Below are positions 24,854-38,100 of a stretch of 60,000 nucleotides of DNA, one piece after another. The position numbers and the translations under genes were made by a program. Every line of letters starts with the position of its first letter. Positions within the stretch are counted from its first letter, which is position 1. The notes below the pieces were generated by a model. The model saw only the letters and a list, made by a program, of their open reading frames with translations. It made no database searches and had not been told where the DNA came from. This stretch comes from Tubiluchus corallicola (Eukaryota > Priapulida > Priapulimorpha > Priapulimorphida > Tubiluchidae), in assembly GCA_030141605.1 (NCBI GenBank), contig JAQGDQ010000026.1, positions 746,001 through 806,000 on the forward strand, given 5' to 3'.

Positions 24854-27640
24854 GATTACTTAGTAAGGCTAATGCTCAGTGTTTGTGACTTGCCGCGATT
24901 TTTTTCATAAATATTCAAGTTCATTAGATGCGTATGGCAGCGATGACTCAACAGTTGGTACCGCTACATTAGCCACATTGTTTGCTGAAGAAAACAAGTA
25001 CCAGGTGTAATATAGTGTTTTTATTTCCCCGACTTGGCGGACAGGATTTTACAATAATTATTCATTCACCATCTCTCCTCTCATACAAGTACCTAGGTCT
25101 ACAGAAACTTATAATAATGCTTTATCAACTCTAGAGTATAATCAATGTACCTCAACGGTGACTGACCAAACCAAGTTACATTTCACTTAGAAATTAAATT
25201 GCTTGTGGCTGATATGCACATAACCAATTATGTTGATCACATTTTATGCCTGTTTACATTTTGCAACTGACGTTCTGGTCGTTAAAAGCTTTCACTGTTT
25301 GCCGGCATCAAATCACTTTTTAATAAATAATGCTTTCACCTCTTCGAAGTCATGATAAGTTAATAACTGCTTTGCTGGCACAACCTCACTACGAGCACGT
25401 CTCGCTTTTCACTCTCAAGTTATGCGCACATGCACGTTACTCAGAGCTTTGGCTCGGGGTTTACTATCACAACGATGATGGCGCCATCTCTTTTACAACA
25501 TTTTTTTAACTGCTGTACTTGTTAAACTGTGTTCACCTGTCTCGCATTATATGTGCAGTACGGTCACCCGCTTGCAGAAATGTTGACTTTAAGCAGGGAC
25601 CCCCAGTCATCCTCAACGTTGTTCACTGTCGCAACGATGACGATGGGATATCTTCATAATTATGATTGCATAACCTGTTAAAAGCGAAGGAGGTCACAAA
25701 ATACTAAAAAAATGTGTGACTCAGTAGTAGTTGTCAATTATTTGAAACCTAGAAACTAGGTAGTTTAAAAATTACTAAACAAGTCAAGCCCACATACCCA
25801 TTTAAATCAGAGTTTATCATGCAAATATGACCCATCCCGAACTCTCTAACGGAGTTAATTCGTCTTAAATAGAATGAAATGAATTTTATTTTTTGTCGAG
25901 ATACAGGAAAAAAGTATCGTTTTAAAGAGATAAAAATAAATTTTCAACTTTTGGAAATTTAATGCAAAACTGACGCAAAAAGTTATAGAACGCAAGATCT
26001 CACTTGTCTCACTTGTTAGAAATTTTAGCTACTTTTCATCCAGGATCACCTCACTTCAGTTACTTGTTAGATATTTTAGCTACTTTTCATATTGGTGCGA
26101 CGGCAAAATGCTATTTACTGTCACCCTCACCACCACATTGTGATGATTCAGTGCATTACGAAGCCTTGCATATCAGAACTGCATAGCAGATATAAGTAGC
26201 TGATAAGGAATGGGCTTGTCCGTTCAACTGGCTACCGGACAATTACGATTAACATCTCTGCACCTGTTCCATACAACTAATATGGAGTACACACTGTACA
26301 CTGAATTGTGCAGAGTATATTTTACAAAAATTCTCTCCGTTCTTTAGTTTCTCTAATGTTTTACAATAACATGATGTGAACTAACGTTATTAGCACCATC
26401 CGGTCAACATCACAATGTTATTGTAACGAGCGATGAATCGTACAAAATCTGCACAATTTTTTCCACGACAGTAGATGATAAAATTATTTTAGTTTACAGT
26501 ACTTCCACTTGCTTTATAAGTGCATATCGAGTTATTCATTATACTGCAAATACGAAATGAAAAAAAAAACACATCTGCTAACCTTTGCGTTTGACCCTGA
26601 AAATTGCCACCCAGAATCAATTAAATCAATTAGCTCTCTGTTATGTTTTACTTGATACGACAACTTTTCATCAGAGCTACAAATTAATGTAAAATAGAAA
26701 ACATACTTTCCTGGGGATCAATAATTCCAATTTATTTAATATCTGGATCAGTCAATTTTCCTATATCTTGATTTTCCCAAAGTACTTGATGTGTAGTAGA
26801 TATGCAAGTGTTTCATATCACTACTGCTTGGTAGTCAAAGTTTTACCTTGTCAAAAAGTACTTGTGGTGTACAATTTTGTAAATTTTCATTCTTTTGAAA
26901 ATGTACAAAATGAGAGTTTCATTTAGACTGTTTAAATAGTGATCAAACACGAGGCTTTTGACGCCCCTACTGATGTTTTTATTTAATAATGCACTAATAA
27001 ATTAATTAGAATAAACCATACATAATAAAGGAATGACAAACTGCACTGCAGTAGTTTGCACTTGAGAAAGTTGAATTAAGCGGACAAGCAGTACATAAGT
27101 TTCATAAATATGAAATTAGATAATAAATAAGTGTAAGCCCCCCTTTCGAAGTACTGTCCATCTGCAGCCCACTTCCATGCTGTTTTCACTCTTTCACACA
27201 TGCAGTGAAAAAAGCTTCCATCGACCTTTTTTTAGCACAGAAATAAAAGATTTCACTCAATATAAATGATTAAAAACAACGTGATGACATGTTGTCTCAG
27301 TAAAGGCAGTGGTGCAATAATCTACAGAGTGAGGCCTGTCATTCAAAGGAAAGGGGGAAGCTTGCATTTTTTTGAAAACGAATGAGTCTGTAAAACAGAA
27401 ATGAAAGAGTTCACAGCAGATGCCTGCATCAAAAGGAATACTAGTATATTGGTGTTCTCACGAAACTGGTGATTTATTTGCAAATAAATATACAACCTGG
27501 AAATTGTTAATATTTTTCCTATTTTAAATACAAAGCTTAAGTAATACATTAAAAGCCAACAAATATATGACACAATGACTTGAATTTTTTATTGAAAATA
27601 GCAGCTATACAAGTGTGACCAAAAAGAAATTTAACATGCA
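24854..27640. other. Intergenic stretch between the IGFBP-domain gene and the sorting nexin gene
   Basis: This should include the promoter of the minus-strand IGFBP-domain gene just above 24,853; a weak TATA-like ATATTTAT lies near 24,908-24,915. A near-duplicated phrase containing CTTGTTAGA(A/T)ATTTTAGCTACTTTTCAT occurs at about 26,011-26,038 and 26,062-26,089. Nothing else is recognised. Confidence 0.4.
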
Positions 27641-29157
27641 TTTTTTTTATTTAACTTTTTGGGAAGACATGGCATAGTAGTTAAAAAAATGAACAAAAAA
27701 TCATTTGTATTGATGATTTAAGCACAGTTAACAGAACTTTTTTGTTGTACAATTAGTTTGAATTCTTGATCACTAAGAAAATATACTATAAGTTTTAAAA
27801 TAGTCGAAACATAAATTGCAGAAATGTGCTAACTGAAATAATTTGCTTAACCTAATTTTACTGGACAGCATTGAAAAAATTCTACTACCATGTTTCAGCT
27901 GTTACACTTTTAATTTAACTTTGTTTTAATCAAGCAACAGCATTGAGTAGATAAGTATCAGAAGTGATCATAATGGTGTATCTCAGACAAAAATAAAAAA
28001 TCATCTTTACATATAAAGTGTTGAAATTTAATAAAGAAATTTAAGCACAATTAGGATTTTAGACAACAGTGGTGACTATCATAATACAATTATCACCTTA
28101 ATATAAAGACAACATAACAGACTTTAGGTAAACATCTATAACTGGAATGAAAATATTCATACTTTTGATTTAACTATGCAAAACCATACAAAAATAGCTC
28201 AACATTGTCCATATACAAATCAACTTCATAATGGATAAATAAAATATATGTGGCAAAGTTTACCATCAAGCAACTTACAAAGCTTTATATATTTATAGAT
28301 CACAAATAGTAATTTTAGTAAATAGTAAGTTTAGTTATTATTGTAAGCTAAACTTAATAGCAATTATTTAAAATTCAGCGAAGTGGGCTTTTGTAATTTT
28401 AAGGTGGTTCAACATTTGAATTGTCTGTTCAGCTACAACAAACATTTGTTTGCGGAGAAGCAACATACAGAAGTATTTGCAATTAAACTTCATCATAAAA
28501 TATTTTTCTAAATTTGAACTAGAAACACATCACGTTAGCAATGCATTATATTAAATTATTGCAGCCATATACTTTTCCACTATGTTGATGATGTAATGAC
28601 TACAAAAAACAAGTTGTGTTATAATACGCATTCTTTACAACTGATTCAAATTATATGTTGAATCTTTATAAGCCAAGAACATAAAAATCATAATTTAATA
28701 ACCATTTAGTGAAAGTGAAACTATATAAGTATATATAAACAGATACCATGATGATACATTAAAAATGCACAAAAACATTTAAATGGCTGACACAAACAAA
28801 ATAGACCAAGAATGAGGCCATTTTGCATAAGTTCTTTCAAGATGCTTCATTGTACCTATCCGTTCCAGTAAGACCTTGCACATTTTTATCAACAAAAACT
28901 CAACAACAAAAATAGTATGCAACAAAAACACAACGAGAAAAATCAAACGACAACGAAAAGTCTTTAAAAGTTCAAAAGCTATAGCTGTTTCAAAATATGT
29001 TATTTGAACTTCAAAAGTAAGTTGAGATATGAAAGCACAGTTGTTACCAATTCAAAGAAAATCTGTTTAAAACTTTTAAATACAATATTGTACATAAGAG
29101 ACCCATAGCAAGCAAAGAAAACTGTATTTACCAGTAGGAAACGAGCAATAGGAAGAA
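27641..29157 (-). other. Probable 3' UTR of the sorting nexin gene
   Basis: The region lies downstream of the SNX stop codon on the minus strand. It is AT-rich and non-coding. The nearest minus-strand AATAAA signals I see are at 27,652-27,647 and 27,593-27,588, which would imply a 3' UTR of about 1.5 kb. The true cleavage site is unknown. Confidence 0.35.
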
Positions 29158-32100
29158 TTAGGCTTCAACTTCAGCTTCTTTTAATGATGCTATCGTGTTC
29201 TTCAATAACTGCAGATGAGCCTAAGAAAAACAGCAACATCTGAATGAATTATACCACAGCAATTACACAGTTGTAATTTGTTCTTAGTTGTATTATCTTG
29301 TAACTAAAGTTTGTTATCATTGCAAACGAAAAGGATTACACAATTTGAAGAAAATAAACTTTTAGTAGAAAAATGAAAGTAAGCGAAAAGTATAATGTAC
29401 AAGAACCACATTTATCATTATGACATAAAAATACTGATTTAATGTGTGGCACATTTAAGAATACTCAAAGAAAATAATAAAAACTACTAAGAAATGAAGA
29501 CTACTAACAACATGACGCTTTTTTAGACACTAAAAACAAGTTAATTAGATAAAATCAATAAGGATGTCTTACCAAACGCAGCAACTTACTTTTGCGTGCT
29601 TCACCTCTAATTCTGCAGCATCCACAAGGTTCTTCTTGAACATTTGTACCCTTCGCGTTCGAAAATCACCGAGTTCTTTCAAAAAAGAAAAACAATTAAA
29701 TCATTACAGAACAACTATAAATAACCTAGGTGTTTTACAACACATCATGACTAAGTTTTTTGTTCATTTTATAAACAGTAACAACAAGTATCAACAAACA
29801 TCACTGTTTTCCTAATACAATCCATTATGTAAGCAACTGAGATAGAAAGATGTGTAATTCTGATTGCAAATACACATCAGAGATGAGCTCGATCCACATT
29901 AATTTTAGGTTTATTTTCACCAAGGCCACTGAGTCCATAGAAGCAGGACCTGATGGTTAAAAGTTTAAAACGTGAACCTACGGGAGACTTGTATTTCTTT
30001 TTCCTAACAGGTACCAAAACCACTACATATATGCATGACTAAAGCATTAATACGATATGCATAACACACTGAGGAAAAGCAGTTTTTTAGATAATAAATC
30101 AAATAATGGCACTGATAGGCAAACTCAATTATAGTAAGCAGAGAAAAAAGGATTGTTTGATAATATATGCCACTGATAATAAATAATAACTGTACTGCAT
30201 ATTTTCGACTCATGAAAATCACAAAAGAGTATATAGCATTATATACTTGAGCTGGGTCTATGGACTGACAATTAAATTTGGCTCATGTGAAGTTTAACTT
30301 CAATACGACAACAATAAATAAGATGGCATAGCTATACTGTACAATTATATTATTAAAGTATTCAAATCTGACCCACATACCAGATTTTGCTATTTCTGAA
30401 ATGTGATAGAACTTCTCTCGTGCTGTCTGCTGAGCATTTTCAGCCTAAAATACAAACATCATCTAGAATATTGCATAAATTTAATTAAATTGTACATACT
30501 TATTTGTAGAATGCAGATAAGAAACAATAGTTTCATGACACACAATACCCATAATACCAGATGCAATAAGCCGATAGACGGCCCACTAGATTCTGCTCTG
30601 TGAGTGGCTTAAACCAAATATTAACAATGACAAATGTTGCTCTTTGTAAAGTCTGCAGATTGGTAAAAAAATGTAAACTTGCACATTACTTTCTGTATAA
30701 TGTTAACACTGTAGACTTGCTCATCATTAATATAGTTTGATTTAATCCCATGCAGGTTTGTATTTATCGCAACAAAATTGACTTTAAGGAGATTATTGAT
30801 TAATGAAGATTATTATGGCATAGCAACTTAAATGGGTTTCGGATGACAAAGAATATATAAGATAGACACTGATATGAAAGTCAAGAAGTGTTTTTATTAA
30901 GGCATGAGTGTAAATCAAATGGCACAGTATCAAAAACTAAATTTGTTAAGTATTACATGCAGCATATCAAATAGGACAATAATTTTGGCAGATAAACTGT
31001 CAAAATAATAAGATAATGTATTACATGTACTTGTAATAAAAAAGGAGTTCTTAACTTGTTTAAAGTCACTGAGTGACAGAGACTTGTATTAAAAGCTTCT
31101 TAACTGAAAAATTCTTATGTGTAACTTACTTGCTGCACTTCTTTGTGTTTGAGCCTCGCTTTCTCTAGCGCTTTGTTAGCATTCTCAAAATTAGCTAAGC
31201 ACCTGAGTCTACGATATAGTAATTCCTGAAAAAGAAGACATCTTGTTACTGTATGAATATATCAACTGCAAAAACTGCTATCACCATCACCAATGTGATT
31301 TTACTTTAAGAAAAGTCTGAATTAACACCATTATACAAATTAACTCGACATACCTTAGCAGCAGAGGAGTCCCGCATGTAGTATCGCAATGTATCTGATA
31401 TCTTCAAATCCTGGTCGGAAGCAACTCTACCTTCTAATTGCTAGCAAACACAAACAAGTACCTATGAACTAACAGGTAAGTCATACAAAAATTAACGAAA
31501 ACACAATTTTTTCAGTTTTATCGAAGAATGTATTGACATTGTGTCCCCACTTTTTATCATTCGAAATCATTAAAATTTCTTCACTGGCATTATCAGCAAC
31601 ATTAATAAGCTGCCGTAAAAATCGTTATATTATAGCAATTTAAACTGCAATGGAATTGAAAGACATACCCTGGCTTTTTCAAACCCAGCACCAGTTGTGT
31701 TGAGAAACCTAGAATAAATATGCAGTTTTTAGTATTACAAGTTTGCAATTTTTTTATTAAAAAATCTCTAGCTCTTCAGATAGTTTATATTCAACTTTTT
31801 CAAGTGCCAGAACAAAACTTTTGACTAAAATTGTTTAGCGAGTGTCAGGCAAAAAAAAATTCAGAACACGTGGCAGACAGATGCAACAGTAGTACAAGAT
31901 GCTGAATTAAACACAATAAAGTGCAAGAAATTTTCAGTAAGTGAGTTGTAACACCATATGAAAATAGTTGCTGGCTGATTATGACAACTACCCATACTAC
32001 TTCCCACAGATGACTTAGTTGTTACCAGTTAAAAGTTTAGCAGTGTTGCTTCAGTGGTTTATTTTCTGGCCCTAATAAAATAAAGCAAATATCACATTGT

Positions 32101-35100
32101 TACATACTTTCCCAGAGTTCCATTTTCTATTGTTGCCAACTGCACTAATCCACCTGATATTTTTATGTAACAATCAGCCACACCTACAAGTATTATAAAT
32201 GAAAATTAAGGTTTCATGAAAAGGAGTCGATGCACTAATAGTCATCGAGAAATAATAACATTAATAAGATGATGTTTCAAAACAAATCTGTTCAACTTGA
32301 AAGCAATTACTCTCTGGTGTTTTGCCTGCTCAAATAAAAATTGTAGGAAAAGTCCTAAAAATGTTGAAAGAAATGGACTTGGAACAAGGCTGTCATTACT
32401 GTCAAAATTTTGCATTTTTATGCAGTTTTTCTGGTCTGATACATTTACACATGGAAAGATAAAAATATACACATGATATAAAGATAAAAGATAAACACAT
32501 GGTGTTTACATCTTAAATTCAGGATCTGCAAAAATTGTTAAAATCTATCTCGCTCAATCAGTACCTTAAAATTATTGTAAATTACTGAATGAGAGTTCAA
32601 GATTCATAAAATAATTTGCATCATCACTATGTTGTTGCATTCATGTATACCGTAATCAACGATGAATCATTTGCCGGCGATGAATAATAACACAAAAATG
32701 AACATTGAAAAATTATATTTGACTACAGGAAACATGCATAATAAAACAGTGCAACAATAAATTTAGACATTGCTGCTGTAGTGAATTTTGTAGCAGTAAT
32801 TTTTAAAATGTTAAACACTTTCAGTAATTACAATTTGGCGATTTTTGGACTTTATTTGTGACATTTGTCTCTGACTCTCACTGCTTCTATGTAAAACTGC
32901 AAATGATTGTTTTTGCACAAGAGGTTAAAAAGTTTTGCTTCAAACAAAAATACCAATATGCAAAGGTTTGACATCTACAATCCCTTAGTTACACCAGACA
33001 GATGTAGCACCAGACAAACTTCATTCATACATTCTCCAAGCCAAGCTGCAAAACAATCAAGCACCACACAAAACTGAGTTCTGCCGGCAAACTTTTTTAA
33101 CTGGGAAAGTAAATCCTATAATTGAATATTCCAAGCAAACTTTTGCTCGATATGTCTAACATTGCCATCCCATTTTAAATTTTTGGTTTTAAAACAATTA
33201 GAGATATATGTATCGAAAGTCTATATCTCATGTTTCTCTGCATAAACATTAGACAAAACAGCACAATACAAGGAATGCAAATGGCAAATCTGAGCTATTC
33301 CACAAACTCACCCTTATGTGTAGCTGTCATCTTATCCGCCTTCGATGTAGCATCCTTGATCCGCAAATAGTATTCTTCCAAGAAATTCTTTTCTCGCTCA
33401 AAATAGTCATCCACCTCCTAAAAATATTTGTCCAGCTCATATCAATCATAATTTGGCTCTTCAAACATTTCCATATACTAAAGGAAAACACGACTAAGAA
33501 CAAGATATAAAGTATGTAATGTAATTATGATTGATGATTGCTAATCATGATCAATACTGTTTCTTCTTTTTATTAAATATGTCACTGCAATTATTATGTG
33601 TCATGGTCCAAGTTTTAGCAATGTAGTATATTTATTAGATGATGGTTTTTTTAATGATTCACATAAATAATGCAGTGCAGTTACAAAAAGATGTACAAAA
33701 ATCTAGGTTCTCTTTGTGATTTCGCTCTTAATACAGTAGACTTTCACTTTAACTTTCACCTCTTGCCTTGCACTGTAGTTCAAGAAGAACATTTATATGT
33801 GCCAGTCTCAAAATTAAAGGAAAAAAACAATAAAAGACAATGAAGCCATAAATTAACTATCAGATACTACAGGTGGCTGATTCAATAACTGATGTTTTTT
33901 GCCACCTCTTCCCACTTGTCTATGTGTTTTTTTTATTGGCATAAAAATTATTTGATTTGATTAGATAATCATGTCACTAAGGTACCTTTTGGTTGGCTAA
34001 TAATACTTCATCGGCCGATTTTGTGATGTTTTTAAAAAATCCACCAAGCTTCTCTTTCTTATTCTTGCCTCGCACACTTAGCTGAAATAACAATCAACTT
34101 TGTATTCTACCCATTGCAATATGACACATAATATTGATGTATCTCACCGTTGACATTTGAGGAATGCAATACATGGCGCAAATTTAATGTCGGTCCAACC
34201 AGAAATCTGCCCGAAGACAGGCAGAAGTTGTCTGTACACCAGTGCTCGTAGCCGGTAAACTAAGCTTGTATTTGTTATGAGTCGACATAACAATTAGTGA
34301 TGTGCCACTTACACAACATTGTAATGTTTACAGCATTCTTTAAATTATCTAAATGATTGTCTAAAGAGCATCTAAATGTCAAATCACAAAAAATTTTCAC
34401 TCACACGTTACCACGAGGATGCCACTGTGTTTCGCAGACACAGGCTAGATTTGTACCACTTGGCTTACACTCGCACTAAGCGAACTGTTTGAAAAGGCCA
34501 AAGTACGAAACAAAACAAGCGAAATGCAAGAATATTTTGCTAAAATGTTTGCAGTTACTTTCACACAAAATTCAATAAGGAGACTGATTTTTGCTTGTTA
34601 AAAACTCTGTTATATTCACTTCTTATGGTGCAATTTGATGTAATTACTCATCAGCCATGAAGCACGTGTACTTGATTGCAAAAAGTAAAAACGGTGTCAC
34701 ATGGGAGTTTTTTATGAAAATGACTTGAATGAGGAATTTACTGTTTAGTACAGACTGGGCAGAAAAAACATAAGCACGTGCATAAGGAAAAATATGTTAT
34801 GTGGTCAAATTGCTATACAAAATAAATGTTGTACAGAATTGTTTACGTATTGAAAAAATGGGACAGGCAAATTTTTGTGGGGGCAGGCAGACTTTTTAGC
34901 TGCTTGTACCCATTTTTGGGAGAAAAAATTGCTAACTTTGCACCCTGCAATATTCTGTTGAACAAATGAATACAAAACAAGTTGAAACAAATCTTGTAAT
35001 AACTTACATATGAATTAGTTCATTTCAGTATCAACAAAGACACTAATCTAACAGACAATTCTGGTAAAAGCAAGTCCGACAGCCATAAATTTGTCTGGAG

Positions 35101-38100
35101 CGGCTGCAATTTGTAAAGTGTACAAAAATTGGGACTCCATATTTTACCTTATAACTGCTCTTAGTCACCTATTTGCCCAAAATAACCAATTCAGTGCCAT
35201 GTACCAGATTTCTACACCCTCTATCATTCAAGTCAGTTTTAATCACCTACTGTTAAAACCCTGCAAGGAGATAAAGTTTGCGAAAAACTGACTCATCCGA
35301 GATTACCAACCACTTTACCAAAGTCGGTCTATTATTGAGCAGTATAAACTACATAAATTTGGTTGCCCAAATGCTTACAGTTTTGCCACATTTTCAAACT
35401 GTCTATCTTCCTCATTGTTATAATCCCACATCAAAATTTCTATGGCCTTGTAGGCAAAAAGAACATAGTTGTTTAAAATTTGTCGCAGATCTCAGAAAAG
35501 TATTCTAGTATCACTCTTTCAATTGATATATGAAAATGTAAACTGACAATGCGTGCAAAAACAGCCAAGTAAATTTTTCTTCTAAAATTTCCATGCTGAA
35601 AAAACACGCACATACTTTGTGAAACACGAAACATGTATTTTACCTCTTGGTCATATTCGAGAAACACTTTGAAGTTGTGATTATTCCTAAGAACTGGATG
35701 TGCAGCAATTCGCTGCAGGAATACTTCGTGCATTGCTACTGTCTTCTTAAACGTTGCTAGATACTCACTAAAATAAAAAAACTGACAAAATATACTTACT
35801 ATGTAGCAGACAGTAATATATGATAAAAAGTCTTGTTTCGGCTTAAAGTTTTTCTAAGAAATTTCACCAAAATGTTTCAAAATTCGGTTTTGATTCTGTT
35901 TGTTTAAATAAATTCTGTCACAACCGGTAAAAATTCGTTTTTATAATTTGTCTTTTTGTCCGACGAACATCGCCATTAAGCAATACAACCCAGCCTGGCA
36001 AAAACAACCGACGATTTTTCAATAAAACTGTTTACGTGTGTGTAGCTTGAACTAGTTTTGTAAAATTTTGCCATTTGAGATGATGCGCGTGGATGACGTA
36101 GAAGTCGCTCACTTGTCGACCTCTTCATTTCTATGATGCACGTACACATGGTTTTCTTGTTAATTAACTTAGCAGAAGAAATTGTGAATAGTGCACAGCT
36201 TTAGAATTATTGTCAACATTGTTCAGTGAATTTAGTGTAGCTGTGTCAAGCAAGTGCAGGTAAATGATGAGTATCAAACATAAACATAAAAAGCTGCTGA
36301 GGCCACTTGTAACTATTGAAATTTATTACTATAAGTTACTAATTGGTTAAGGTAAAAAACATATTGTGAAATTTGGCTCAATTCGGTTTTGGTGAAAAAA
36401 AAATTGTGAAATTCGACTCAATTCAGTTTCAGCAAAACAAAATTGTAGAAACACAGTTTAAATTCGGTTCAGCCGAAAAAAGATTTGAAAATTTCGGTAT
36501 CTGTTCGGTTCGATAAAATTAGGTTTTGGTGCATCCCTGATTTGGGAATCACTGTTCAGAAATAAGCATTGTTTGACTGTTTCCAAATTTCAACCACTTT
36601 TTCTGATTTCAAAGTACAAACAAGGACTAATCACAGACCCTTTTCATCTGGCAAAATGGTTTCAAATGTTTTGAGCAAAACGATTTCACCATACCGTTTT
36701 CAAAGTAGTTTCAGTGTTCATACGATAATGGACTAAACCATTTGGTTTCAGTGTTCACAAGAAGACCGACCAAACCGTTTGGTTTGAGTATTCACATGGC
36801 CACTGGGCAAACCATTTGAATTTGTCAACATTTGATTTCACATTTGAATAGTGTGGTGCTAGTGTTTCTTGATACTTCATCCAACCTTTTGTGTTTCTGC
36901 ACCAAAAGATTTTGGCATTATCCACATTTAAAACACTTGCAAACTAAACACTAAAACGGTTTCATAACAGTTTAAACCAGAAAAATGTACATGTTATTTG
37001 ACATTAAACAAAGAGTTAAACTTCGTTATTTTCACTCACGCTTCCAGCTCCTTCTTCATCTTACTGAACTCTTCCTTGGTCATGCTACCTTCGCCCTCGC
37101 CCAACTTCTGCAGCTTTTCCCGAGATGCATCAAAATCTGGTCGAGGAGGTGCAGGTGGTATCTAGAATGTTTCATGACCCAAGTGAGCAAATGTTTATGT
37201 TAACACATAAAACGATTCAAAAAAGGTATGAAACGGACCTAATAATCAGTGAGTTGACCAATTTTAGTGTACTGGACATACTTTCAAAGTATTTTTCAAA
37301 CATTTATCAGATTAAATTTGTAAGATGCCATTCAGTAATATTTAACATACATTTTCAAAAAACGAGCATAACAAAATGAAAAGTGTTACACTGGAATATA
37401 ATTTGCATTCTATCTATAAAAAATAGAACAGAACAGAAAAACTCTTGTCAGCAAATTTCATCCTATAAACAATGTGGAACCATGCATTATATCTCATTTG
37501 ATGCATGTTTCAATGATGACTTCTTCGACAGTTAATTTATGCTTCAATATAAGCAAAGTTCCATATTATTTGTTAAATTATACTATTTTGGGTCGTCGAC
37601 CAATCAATATTCAGGTCAACAGCTTGTAGGTACGTGTATTTTAACGAGTCATCAACCACTATTCAAAACTGTAAGGTTCAGAAAGTTTAAGAAGTGACAA
37701 TCAAATACTAGTTCTCAAACTAATGCAAGATGTGACCATTTTTCCACATAGTTAATTTCAAATAAATTAAAACATCAGTAAATCAATATTGCTTAAAGTT
37801 TACCACATATCCAGCAAATTCCTCGTTCTCTACGAATCTGTCATGAAGCCATATAAACTCTTCATGTTGCCTCACAACTGAGAACTCCGTCTGAGCAAAA
37901 TCAGGCAAAGTTGTCTTAAAAAATATAACAAAAAATATAATAATATTCTGTAATTTATTAACATCCATAAACACCATTAGCTAAAGCTTATTATACAATA
38001 ATTCTTCGTTTAAAATCAAAAGTTGAAATAATTTTTTTTGATAAAAACAGTAACACAAAAGATAAGATTCCTAAGATCAGTTATTCACTGCAGGAAATTT

